This document shows positions 43,449 through 51,669 of a DNA stretch of 64,000 bases, piece by piece. A program made the translations under genes and the position numbers. The DNA is from an uncultured Oscillospiraceae bacterium (GTDB lineage Bacteria > Bacillota > Clostridia > Oscillospirales > Ruminococcaceae): positions 33,245 through 97,244 of the forward strand of contig CAJUSD010000008.1 in NCBI GenBank assembly GCA_910589145.1. Direction: 5' to 3'. Every line of letters starts with the position of its first letter. The first letter of the stretch is position 1. The notes beneath the pieces were generated by a model. That model saw nothing but the letters and a program-made list of their open reading frames with translations. It had not been told where the DNA came from and did not search any database.

Positions 43449-45192
43449 TGACAATACCTCCCACTGTTTGGCCTTCCCCCATCTGGGACTGGTATATTTC
43501 CTGATAAATTGGACAATTTTCTAAGAGCTGGCTGTGGTTTCCAAATCCGACGACCCTTCCCTTATCCATAACCAGAATCCGGTCAGCGTTCATAACAGTA
43601 CTGATTCTTTGAGCGATGATAACCATTGTACAATTTGTAAGCCTGGTTTTTACTGCCTGGCGCAATTTTAAATCAGTTGTAAAATCCAGTGCGCTGGAAC
43701 TGTCGTCCATTACCAAAATGTCCCCTTGTTTGACAACACCCCTTGCAATGGAAATTCGCTGTTTTTGTCCGCCGGACAAATTCACTGCTCCCTGTGAAAG
43801 CTGTGTGTCATATTGTTTTGGAAGCTGGGAAATATATTCGTCCATCTGGGCAATACTACAGGCGGACTGTATTTCTTCCAGTGAGGCACCGGGTTTTCCC
43901 CAACGGATGTTTTCCGCAATGGTATCGGAAAACAGCATTGTCTTTTGCAGAACAACAGATACCTTTGTACGAAGTTCATTTAAATCAGTTTGCCTAATAT
44001 CAACGCCTCCGACCCGTATCTGTCCATTGTCAGGATCATAAAAGCGGACAAGCAGGTTAATTAATGTTGATTTGCCGCATCCGGTAGGCCCAATAATCGC
44101 TAATGTGCGTCCTTTTTCAATATAAAAGCTTACATCTTTCAAAGATTGGTGTGTATCTCCAGGATAGGTAAAACTCACGTTTTCAAAGGAAATTGCCTTT
44201 TCCGCCTGCTCCATATGGATGGGAAGGGGAGCGTCAGGAGTACGTATCTCTGAAACAGAATCAAACACCTGGTTAATTCTTGCACCTGATGCAGAAGCAC
44301 GAGTACACATAGAAAAGATCTTTGAAATATTGGTGAAGGAATTTAATATCATAGTTAAGTAGTTTAGGTAAGCCAAAATCTGCCCGGTCTGCATTCCGCC
44401 GGCATTGACTCGAATCCCTCCAAACCATACGACTGCTATTACCGCTGTATTCATTAAAAGCGTAATTAATGGGTTGACGACTGCCAGAACCATTCCCGCC
44501 CCAAGCTCTGTTTCCTTTACATCCCGGCTGCGCTGATAAAAACGTTCCTTTTCATATTCCTGCCGGCCAAAGGATTTAATTACCTTTACGCCGGTTAGGT
44601 TTTCCCGGACAACCATTGTCAGACGGTCCAGGTTTAATTGCAGACGCTTATAAATGGGTTTTGTTTTCCTTAAAGTATACTGGATTACCAGATAAAGAAA
44701 CGGCAGCAGAACCAGTAAAATCAGAGATAACTTAGGATCTAATACAAACGCCATTACCGAGCCGCCGATCGCTAACACGGGCGTGCGCATAAACATACGC
44801 ATTGTCATCATGATTAACTGTTGTACCTGCTGTACGTCGTTGGTAATACGAGTGATTAGGGAAGGGGTGGAGATTTCATCCAGTTCCTTCATTGAGTATG
44901 TTTGGATATGCTCGAACATTCCATTGCGGATATCCTTTGCAAAATCCTGAGAAATTCGTACTGCGTTTCGATGCGCCCGCAAAGTTGCTGCTGCACCACA
45001 TATGGAGATAATCAGCATAATAATCCCATATTTTACGACGACTGGAAGGTTGCCGTTAGCCACTCCATCGTCGATAATGATAGATGTGATGTACGGAAGC
45101 GCCAGGTCAACCACTGATCCCAACGCTTTCATTGAAGCCGCTATCACAATTCCAAATACATATGGCTTGATATATTTTCCTACATGTCCCAA
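43441..45192 (-). CDS. ABC exporter half-transporter, subunit 1
   Basis: 583 residues from a TTG at 45192, because AAGGGAGG lies seven bases before it; the in-frame ATG at 45210 is itself part of that ribosome binding site region. Six-helix exporter domain then ATPase with Walker A GPTGCGKST, signature LSGGQKQR, and LVMDDSSSALD: the residue after the Walker B Asp is Asp rather than the catalytic Glu, marking this as the degenerate-site half of a heterodimer. Switch His is replaced in IAQRIST. The partner carries the canonical Glu. Confidence 0.9.
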   Translation of the reverse strand: MGHVGKYIKPYVFGIVIAASMKALGSVVDLALPYITSIIIDDGVANGNLPVVVKYGIIMLIISICGAAATLRAHRNAVRISQDFAKDIRNGMFEHIQTYSMKELDEISTPSLITRITNDVQQVQQLIMMTMRMFMRTPVLAIGGSVMAFVLDPKLSLILLVLLPFLYLVIQYTLRKTKPIYKRLQLNLDRLTMVVRENLTGVKVIKSFGRQEYEKERFYQRSRDVKETELGAGMVLAVVNPLITLLMNTAVIAVVWFGGIRVNAGGMQTGQILAYLNYLTMILNSFTNISKIFSMCTRASASGARINQVFDSVSEIRTPDAPLPIHMEQAEKAISFENVSFTYPGDTHQSLKDVSFYIEKGRTLAIIGPTGCGKSTLINLLVRFYDPDNGQIRVGGVDIRQTDLNELRTKVSVVLQKTMLFSDTIAENIRWGKPGASLEEIQSACSIAQMDEYISQLPKQYDTQLSQGAVNLSGGQKQRISIARGVVKQGDILVMDDSSSALDFTTDLKLRQAVKTRLTNCTMVIIAQRISTVMNADRILVMDKGRVVGFGNHSQLLENCPIYQEIYQSQMGEGQTVGGIVNG

Positions 45193-46013
45193 GCCAATTC
45201 CTCCCTTCAATGCTGCTGCATCTAAATAGTTTCAATATCAACTATTTTTAGTTTAGCCATGAAAGAGAGATTGTCAAGTTTTTTTGGAAAACTCCTAAAA
45301 TTTTTATAATTTAGACGTTACAGTTCAGAAAATTGCGGCAAAGTTTTTAGTTGGATGATATGTAAACACAACCTAAGACAAGTACAACTTAAGCCGGATG
45401 AAAAAGATTTCGCGCTTGGGTGTTCAGCAAAGTTGAACTCCCCAAGCGTCAAATACCCTTGCACAGACTAAAAGGGGAAGAAAAGTCTCTCTCAAAGATG
45501 GAAAAGAAAAAATATAATAAAAAAGCCTGTTTGTAGAAATGAAAGGGCCATTTGAGTTAGCGAATAAAAACTCACAGATATTATTCCTTAGAATATCTAT
45601 TTGTTAGTTTCAGTTTTGCATGTTGGACTTATATTAGTATCCTTGAAACCGGAAACTTAGCTTATAGGCTCTGCTATTCATCATAGGAATGAGAACATAT
45701 AGGATAAGGATAACTTTCAGAACCTGTTTATGCTGTATATCCTAACAATATACATTTTAAATATTATTATAAATTCAGCAAAAAGATGAAATAAATGATC
45801 TTTCTTTTGGCAAAATGCCAAAAAAGGTCCTTTAAAGCAAAAAATCACATCAATACTAGAATTAATATCATTAGAATATAGGGAAATTTATTATTTAATT
45901 CAACAAATAAATTTCTATAATCAGCCAGCATTTCTGAAAACAGAATTTATTTTCATTTATACAATTGACAAGTCATTGTTTTGTGATTATAATAAGAAAA
46001 AGGGGTGGTCACA
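45193..46013. other. Long AT-rich intergenic region
   Basis: 821 bases without a credible gene. It contains a hairpin-repeat copy at 45413-45448 and a short TTTTGGCA/TGCCAAAA hairpin near 45805-45823. Nothing resembling tRNA or known riboswitch cores was found by eye; a small RNA cannot be excluded. Confidence 0.5.
45413..45480 (+). repeat. Dispersed hairpin repeat, copy 4
   Basis: CGCTTGGG (45413-45420) pairs with CCCAAGCG (45441-45448), and inside it GTTCA pairs with TGAAC around GCAAAGT. The following CTTGCACAGACTAAAAG tail matches CCTGCACAAAGTAAAAG behind the copy at 55514. Confidence 0.6.
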
Positions 46014-46265
46014 ATGGAAGAAAAAAAACGTATGGTTCGCCGCAGTGCAGATGAAAGAATTGCAGAACTTGATAAAAAAATAGCATATCATCAGAGGTCA
46101 ATTGAAAACTTGGAAAAAAGAAAACGAGTTATTATTAACGGTGTTAGAAGACCTGATTATAACGATATTGTTACTGAGATGGCTGAATCAGGTATGACGC
46201 CAGATGAAATGCGTATTGCATTAAAGCAGATTACTTCTAAGAATTCACACGGCAGTAAAAAGTAA
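46014..46265 (+). CDS. Small coiled-coil protein of unknown function
   Basis: 83 residues from the ATG at 46014 (GGGGTGG upstream); GTG at 46005 is in frame but part of that site. N-terminal half is a charged coiled coil (ERIAELDKKIAYHQRSIENLEKRKR), C-terminal half RPDYNDIVTEMAESGMTPDEMRIALKQI resembles a short helix-turn-helix-like region. Similar short proteins with a coiled coil and a GMTPxE motif occur in Clostridia. Isolated, AT-rich, followed by a strong terminator. No function assigned. Confidence 0.7.
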   Translation: MEEKKRMVRRSADERIAELDKKIAYHQRSIENLEKRKRVIINGVRRPDYNDIVTEMAESGMTPDEMRIALKQITSKNSHGSKK

Positions 46266-46290
46266 TTTTTAGATTTGATTTAACAGATTG

Positions 46291-46335
46291 AAAATGAGAG
46301 AGTATCGAATTAAATTGATACTCTCTCATTTTATA
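46291..46335 (+). terminator. Terminator of the coiled-coil protein gene
   Basis: AAAATGAGAGAGTATC and GATACTCTCTCATTTT pair perfectly around a ten-base loop; A and T tracts allow function on both strands. Confidence 0.88.
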
Positions 46336-46459
46336 TTTAAAAGAATATGAGTTTGGGGAATCAAAATGGAAGACCGGGGGTTACATTTCACTTAACTTGG
46401 AGATACAGATGCAAACCCCTTTTTATTCACCTTAGGCTGTGTCCGCAGATTGGCTTTCA

Positions 46460-47554
46460 TTATACATTAAAGCGGAATAGGACAATATCGCCATCCTTCA
46501 TAACATAATTTTTTCCTTCCTGACGAACCAATCCTTTTTCTTTTGCAGCTGACATACTTCCACAAGCCATCAAATCTTCAAAAGTAATTACTTCCGCACA
46601 AATAAAACCTCTTTCAAAATCCGAATGGATTTTCCCGGCAGCTTGCGGCGCCTTCGTCCCTTTCTGGATCGTCCATGCGCGAACTTCCGGTTTTCCAGCC
46701 GTCAAGTAGCTGATTAAGCCCAACAAACTGTAACTTGCCGTTACCAGTCTGTCCAGCCCTGATTCTGTCAGGTTAAGTTCTGACAGGAACATCATTTTAT
46801 CTTCTAAAGACATATCGGAGACTTCTTCTTCAATTTTGGCACAGATTGGCAAAACTTGGGCATTTTCAGCTTTGGCGATTTTGCAAACTTCCTGATAAAA
46901 AGGATTTGTGTCAATATGGTTGATAAAATCCTGTTCGCAGAGATTGGCAGCGTAAATGATGGGCTTATTAGACAGGAGAGAGACTTGGGAAATCATCTCT
47001 TTCTGTTCCTCAGTATATTGAAACCCTCTTGCAGAATTGCCGTCTTCCATAAATGCTTTTAGTTCGTTAAGGAAGTCAAGTTCCGCAAGATATTTTTTTT
47101 CAGCTTTAGCCATTTTGGAAACGCGGTCAATCCGGCGGGCTAAAACATCCAAATCTGCAAAAATAAGTTCCAGGTTAATGGTTTCAATATCCCTTGCAGG
47201 GCCAATAGAACCATCAACATGGATGATTTCGTCATCTTCAAAACAGCGTACAACATGGACAATCGCATCCACTTCCCGTATGTTGGCAAGGAATTTGTTG
47301 CCTAGACCTTCGCCTTTGGAGGCGCCTTTCACCAATCCGGCAATGTCTACAAATTCAATAACAGCGGGGGTAAACTTGTCAGGCTGGTACATTTCAGCCA
47401 GCTTGTCCAAACGTTTGTCGGGTACAGAAACTACGCCTACATTTGGTTCTATGGTGCAAAAGGGATAGTTGGCGGATTCCGCACCCGCGTTGGTAATTGC
47501 ATTAAAGAGGGTGCTTTTTCCTACGTTAGGCAGCCCTACCATTCCAAGTTTCAT
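46460..47554 (-). CDS. ychF: Redox-regulated ATPase YchF (Obg family)
   Basis: 364 residues, standard length. G1 GLPNVGKSTLFNAIT at the N-terminus, G3 DIAGLVKGASKGEGLGNKFL, an NLCEQD segment in place of the usual G4 NKxD (the reason for ATP preference), and a C-terminal TGS domain (VRAWTIQKGTKAPQAAGKIHSDFERGFICAEV). Universal translation-associated ATPase. Its own transcript, with no functional tie to neighbours. Confidence 0.96.
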   Translation of the reverse strand: MKLGMVGLPNVGKSTLFNAITNAGAESANYPFCTIEPNVGVVSVPDKRLDKLAEMYQPDKFTPAVIEFVDIAGLVKGASKGEGLGNKFLANIREVDAIVHVVRCFEDDEIIHVDGSIGPARDIETINLELIFADLDVLARRIDRVSKMAKAEKKYLAELDFLNELKAFMEDGNSARGFQYTEEQKEMISQVSLLSNKPIIYAANLCEQDFINHIDTNPFYQEVCKIAKAENAQVLPICAKIEEEVSDMSLEDKMMFLSELNLTESGLDRLVTASYSLLGLISYLTAGKPEVRAWTIQKGTKAPQAAGKIHSDFERGFICAEVITFEDLMACGSMSAAKEKGLVRQEGKNYVMKDGDIVLFRFNV

Positions 47555-47670
47555 AATGTCACCTCAAGATTATTTTGATATCCGTTTCCTGTTTTCGGCA
47601 AATACACGTTCTATTATAACAAGTTTTTTAATTTTCACAAGTACAGAATTTAAATAAAAGCGTAAATTCC

Positions 47671-48234
47671 CTATCCAAGAAATCCTAAATGCTCTAATAA
47701 GATTTTAATTCCCATAAGGATCAAAACAATTCCGCCAAACAATTCAGCACGGGATTTGAATTTAGCTCCAAATACATTGCCGACTTTTACCCCTGCCCAG
47801 GAAAAAGCAAAGGTAGTAATTCCAATCAGAGATACCGCCCATATAATATTGACCTGTAGAAAGGCAAAGGTAACTCCAACTGCCAGTGCATCTATGCTGG
47901 TGGCAATGGCAAGCGGAAGCATTGCCCGAAAAGTAAAGGATGGAGGAAGCGTATCCTGTTCTTTGTCAAAGGATTCTTTTACCATATTGGCGCCAATCAG
48001 CCCTAGAAGGACAAAAGCAATCCAATGGTCATACCGTGTAATCAGTGCCTGGAACTTTGCCCCCAGAAAATACCCCAGCAGCGGCATAAAAGCCTGAAAG
48101 CCCCCAAAATACAAGCCGACAATGATTCCATGTTTTAATTCTGCCTTTTCCACAGAAAGTCCTTTGCAGATGGATACTGCAAAAGCGTCCATAGATAATC
48201 CGACCGCAATGATAAATAATTCCCAAATGCTCAT
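47671..48234 (-). CDS. mntP: Manganese efflux pump MntP
   Basis: 187 residues from the ATG at 48234 (GGAGG eight bases upstream). Six transmembrane helices in two repeats, with the conserved GLSMDAFAVSICKG (first repeat) and ATSIDALAVGVTFA (second repeat) Asp motifs of the MntP/YebN family. Exports Mn2+. The leader carries a yybP-ykoY manganese riboswitch, which confirms the assignment. Confidence 0.95.
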   Translation of the reverse strand: MSIWELFIIAVGLSMDAFAVSICKGLSVEKAELKHGIIVGLYFGGFQAFMPLLGYFLGAKFQALITRYDHWIAFVLLGLIGANMVKESFDKEQDTLPPSFTFRAMLPLAIATSIDALAVGVTFAFLQVNIIWAVSLIGITTFAFSWAGVKVGNVFGAKFKSRAELFGGIVLILMGIKILLEHLGFLG

Positions 48235-48301
48235 ATACATGTCCTCCATGTTGATATTTTATAAGGGCTTGTTCCTATAAATATGGGAATAGGGTATAGA
48301 A

Positions 48302-48429
48302 AAAGACCTATCCGCCCCTTGGAACAGATAAGTCTCATCGTTTCAAACAAAGCCAGGACATATATAATGTCCAGCATGTTGGCTTGGTTCCGCCCAGCTT
48401 GTACAGCGCAGACGCTGACTACTCCCTTA
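48302..48429 (-). promoter_or_regulatory. yybP-ykoY manganese riboswitch with terminator, upstream of mntP
   Basis: Read on the minus strand: AAGGGAGTAG at the 5' side (near 48429), an internal arm with CAACATGCTGG, and AAACGATGAGACTT (near 48330-48345), the paired conserved elements of the Mn2+-sensing aptamer. The 3' part AGACTTATCTG can instead pair with CGGATAGGTCT followed by TTTTTC (48302-48336), an intrinsic terminator that competes with the aptamer P1 helix. Manganese binding should allow read-through into mntP. Confidence 0.85.
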
Positions 48430-48436
48430 TAAAAAA

Positions 48437-48466
48437 ATAGTATCATAAAACCATCTGGATAGTCAA
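48437..48466 (-). promoter_or_regulatory. mntP promoter
   Basis: Minus strand TTGACT (48466-48461), 18-base spacer, TACTAT (48442-48437), directly before the riboswitch. Confidence 0.65.
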
Positions 48467-48473
48467 TGCTAAC

Positions 48474-48582
48474 TTAGAGCCTATCCCAAAATTAACCGCG
48501 CCCAGCCTGCGGAAAACCGCCTTGTTTGGCAAAAAATCTGACTATGCAGTCTGGGTGCGTCTCATTCTGGGATAGGTTCTTA
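48474..48582. mobile_element. MITE-like nested inverted repeat, 109 bp
   Basis: Ends TTAGAGCCTATCCCA and TGGGATAGGTTCTTA are inverse complements at 13 of 15 positions. Inside, CGCGCCCAGCCTGC (48497-48510) and GCAGTCTGGGTGCG (48546-48559) pair at 12 of 14, and GCGGAAAACCGC forms an inner hairpin. No coding capacity. Lies between divergent mntP and sugar-transport promoters. Confidence 0.65.
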
Positions 48583-48636
48583 TGTATAACAAAGATGGAT
48601 TCTGAAATTTAAAAAGGAAAAATCTGTGGGATTATA

Positions 48637-48665
48637 TTGACTTTTGTTACTATGTATAGTATATT
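48637..48665 (+). promoter_or_regulatory. Promoter of the sugar ABC operon
   Basis: TTGACT (48637-48642), 17-base spacer, TATATT (48660-48665), about 70 bases before the binding-protein start codon. Confidence 0.65.
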
Positions 48666-48735
48666 GATATATAAGAAATGATATATCGCCGTAAAATAAT
48701 TAAGGCACCAAAAAGTCAACAATGGAGGGTATAAC

Positions 48736-50028
48736 ATGAAAAAGGCAAAAATAATAAGTGTATCAGTTGTTTTATTGGGCATGGCGCTGCTTTCTGGATG
48801 CAATCAGAAGGAATCCAAGAAGATTTCTGTCTATCGTGTAGAAACAGACGCGCTGTATATGTCGGCATTGGATACATATCAAAAAGAAAATCCAGGGCTT
48901 GAACTGGAAATAAAGACCTTTCCCAATTACGCGGAGATGAAAGACCAGCTTAACACCGAGCTGATGAGCGGGAAGGGGCCGGATGTCCTACTATATAACA
49001 GCCTGCAAAGTGAAGCAGATCCTTTTAAACTGGCCAAAAGCGGAACTTTCCTGTCTTTGGACAACTATATGGAAGCGCTTCCATCAGATGAATATTTTAT
49101 GGAAATTATGGAGGCAGGGGTAATAAATGGTTCTCAATATATCCTTCCCTTGAGCTGGAATATTCTTCAAACCTATTCCACCCAAAAACTTGTGAATGAA
49201 CAAAATTATCGAGGACAAACCTTTTATACTGTTTTACCCAAAGAAGCAGAACGCCTTGTAACAGAAAATGACTGCGCCGTTTGCAGTTTACAATTTGGAC
49301 GGGCAGACGTGCTTAATTATTTTGCTGAAATATCAGGACTTTCTGTTATAGATTCTTCTGGCAGCCTGCTGATTGATGAAAATTCTTTTCGTCAGTTGGC
49401 AGAATTTACAAAAGTCATTTATGACAATGTAAATAAAATACAAGGTATTGTGCAGCGGTACCGAAATGATTTTGTAGGCGCAACCGCGCACCTAAGTTTT
49501 TTGCTGGAGGATTATTCGTTTATGAATAACCTTCGGTATTACCAGAGCGTTTACTCTAAGTCTTTAGGGGAAGAAATGGTGATGAATCCTGTCACACAGC
49601 TTAACAGCAAGGGAATAACAGCTCAGGTAATCCAGTATGGCGCAGTCAATGCCAACTCTAAAGTCCCAGATGAAGCATGGAAACTGCTGCTGGCTGTTGC
49701 AAATACATCGGTTTCCACCGATTTTTCAAAATATGATGAGGCAAAGGTATACTATGCGCCTGTTAAAGCATCACTTTATAACGATTGTGTAGTACAGCTT
49801 TCCACTCAAAATGGTAAAGGGGCAAAAGGGCCTGCTGAACCACTGGACGAGGAGAATACAAGCCTTTTACAGCAGATTTCCCAAGATGTTGCTATGGCAG
49901 TGGTTCCTAATGTTTCAATAGGAAACTTGGTGCAGGAATGCATGGAACCTTACCTGATAGGGAACGGCGATTATGAAAGCTGCTACCAGGGTTTGATGAA
50001 CAAACTTGAACTATATCTGGATGAATGA
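48736..50028 (+). CDS. ABC transporter substrate-binding lipoprotein (sugar type)
   Basis: 430 residues. Signal peptide with lipobox LLSGC (Cys near 22). The mature part has the cluster-D/sugar binding fold: DTYQKENPGLELEIKTFPNYAEMKDQLNTELMSGKGPDVLLYN near the N-terminus, hinge region, and a C-terminal EAWKLLLAVANT block. Substrate cannot be read off. TGGAGG upstream. First gene of an operon with two permeases and a membrane-fusion-like gene; overlaps the longest possible frame of the next gene. Confidence 0.88.
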   Translation: MKKAKIISVSVVLLGMALLSGCNQKESKKISVYRVETDALYMSALDTYQKENPGLELEIKTFPNYAEMKDQLNTELMSGKGPDVLLYNSLQSEADPFKLAKSGTFLSLDNYMEALPSDEYFMEIMEAGVINGSQYILPLSWNILQTYSTQKLVNEQNYRGQTFYTVLPKEAERLVTENDCAVCSLQFGRADVLNYFAEISGLSVIDSSGSLLIDENSFRQLAEFTKVIYDNVNKIQGIVQRYRNDFVGATAHLSFLLEDYSFMNNLRYYQSVYSKSLGEEMVMNPVTQLNSKGITAQVIQYGAVNANSKVPDEAWKLLLAVANTSVSTDFSKYDEAKVYYAPVKASLYNDCVVQLSTQNGKGAKGPAEPLDEENTSLLQQISQDVAMAVVPNVSIGNLVQECMEPYLIGNGDYESCYQGLMNKLELYLDE

Positions 50029-50069
50029 TATATCAGCTCCAGAAGCATACGCCAAAGGAGGGACATTCT

Positions 50070-50858
50070 ATGAAAAAAGTATATTGGAAGCAGCTTGGAT
50101 TCCTTTTTCCCAGTTTTTTGGGAACAGCGGCGTTTTTCCTGCTGCCACTGTTCTACTGTCTGATTTACTCTGTCAGCAGGACTTTTGGAAGCTTCCATTT
50201 CGCAGGGTTCAATAACTATCTCTCCCTGCTTGGTTCAGGGGCTTTCCGGCTGGCCTTTGGCAATACCTTTTTTCTGATGTTCGCCTATATTGCCCTGCTG
50301 CTTTTGCTTTCCCTTCTGGCAAATTATCTTTTAGATTTTTCCGAAGGGACGACTGCATTTCTATCAGCCCTCTCCCTGGCGATGTTTCTCCCGTCTGTGC
50401 TGATTGTAAATTTCATTGATATTTTCCCACAGCTTTCCAAGGAATATCCCCGTATGGTTTTCCTGCTGATTTTCCTTTGGAAACATATTGGAGTGAATGC
50501 CCTGCTCCTGCGCATTGCCTCCAGCCGTATGGACCCCTCATGGCGGGAAGCTGCCATGGTCGACGGGGCAGGCAAATGGCATTTTTTCCAACAGGTAGAA
50601 TTTTTCTATCTGCTTCCCTACATAAAATTCCTGTTTATCTTTGATACCACTTGCTTTTTCAAGCTGTTCCGGGAAAGCTACCTTTTCTACGGTCTATATC
50701 CGCCGGACAGCGTGTATATGATACAGAATTTCTTTTTTAACAACTTTGAAAACGCCAACTATCAAAGGCTTTCCTCTGGCGGGACAATTGCAATCCTGGC
50801 CCTGTTCGTCATCAACCTTCTGGTCTTTAAAGCAGGTGAACGCCGTGAAATTGTATAA
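50070..50858 (+). CDS. Sugar-type ABC permease (MalF-like)
   Basis: 262 residues from the ATG at 50070 (AAAGGAGGG nine bases upstream); an in-frame ATG at 50025 lacks a site. About six transmembrane helices. The ATPase-docking EAA loop is recognisable in SWREAAMVDGAGKWHFFQQVEFFYLLPYIKF. Short relative to typical MalF-like permeases. Overlaps the next gene by 14 bases. Confidence 0.85.
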   Translation: MKKVYWKQLGFLFPSFLGTAAFFLLPLFYCLIYSVSRTFGSFHFAGFNNYLSLLGSGAFRLAFGNTFFLMFAYIALLLLLSLLANYLLDFSEGTTAFLSALSLAMFLPSVLIVNFIDIFPQLSKEYPRMVFLLIFLWKHIGVNALLLRIASSRMDPSWREAAMVDGAGKWHFFQQVEFFYLLPYIKFLFIFDTTCFFKLFRESYLFYGLYPPDSVYMIQNFFFNNFENANYQRLSSGGTIAILALFVINLLVFKAGERREIV

Positions 50859-51648
50859 CTCGTCCCGCTCTGCACAAATCGTTTTAAAGGTACTGCTGGG
50901 AGGATTTGTCCTGGTCCCTGTTCTGTCGGTTCTGGCAGCCTCACTGCGCAGTCCGGTGCCTTTGCGCCTGGACAGCATGACAGCTTTTGTAGAGAGGTAT
51001 TTCTCGCTGGAGCAGTATCGCGATATCCTGTTCCATAATCTGGATTACTGGGCCTGCTTCTGGAATGCTGTTTTCCTGCTTGTTCCATCCATGCTCCTGA
51101 CGGTCATATTTGCATCCTTGGCGGCATATGGCCTGTCCTGCCAGAGCCGATCAAAAGGCCAGAAAGCGGTTGTTATGGGTTATATCCTATTATCCCTGCT
51201 TCCAGTGCAGATTTTGCTGGTACCTAATTTTATTGCCCTGTCTTCAATAGGGCTGATCGGTTCCCGGCTGTCGGTAATTCTAGTTGCCAGTTTCAGCCCT
51301 TACTATGTTTACTTTTTATTCCGCATCTGCAGGCAGCTCCGGCTGGAAATTTTTGAGGCCGCCCGGATAGAAGGAGCGGGGGAGCTTAAAATATACTGGT
51401 TTATTGCTATGCCCCAGATGAAATCTGGAATTGGGATGCTTCTTTTGATTGGTGCTGCTGACCTCTGGAACATGGTGGAGCAGCCGCTGGCTCTGCTCCA
51501 GGATCCGGCTAAATATCCCCTTACTTTGATGTTCCGTTCCATCAACAGCGGGATGCAGTACGCTGGTTCCATTATATTTTCACTGCCGTTTGTGATTTTG
51601 CTGCTCTGTTTCGGCGGGGAAGCAGCTAAAAATCTGGAACATATATAA
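50845..51648 (+). CDS. Sugar-type ABC permease (MalG-like)
   Basis: 267 residues from a GTG at 50845, preceded by a weak GCAGGTGA site inside the first permease gene; an upstream ATG at 50746 is rejected since it would overlap by over 100 bases. Six predicted helices; EAA loop in EIFEAARIEGAGELKIYWFIAMPQMKSGI. With the first permease it forms the heterodimeric channel. No ATPase gene in the operon, so a shared MsmX/MalK-type ATPase is expected elsewhere. Confidence 0.84.
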   Translation: MKLYNSSRSAQIVLKVLLGGFVLVPVLSVLAASLRSPVPLRLDSMTAFVERYFSLEQYRDILFHNLDYWACFWNAVFLLVPSMLLTVIFASLAAYGLSCQSRSKGQKAVVMGYILLSLLPVQILLVPNFIALSSIGLIGSRLSVILVASFSPYYVYFLFRICRQLRLEIFEAARIEGAGELKIYWFIAMPQMKSGIGMLLLIGAADLWNMVEQPLALLQDPAKYPLTLMFRSINSGMQYAGSIIFSLPFVILLLCFGGEAAKNLEHI

Positions 51649-51669
51649 CCTGCCTGGGAGGGCTTTACC

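Noticed and set aside
46424..46445. TTAGGCTGTGTCCGCAG near the end of ychF resembles the terminator arm at 6041-6058
   Set aside because: Only one arm is present and no stem forms; similarity over about 15 bases may be chance or the remnant of a repeat, insufficient to call.
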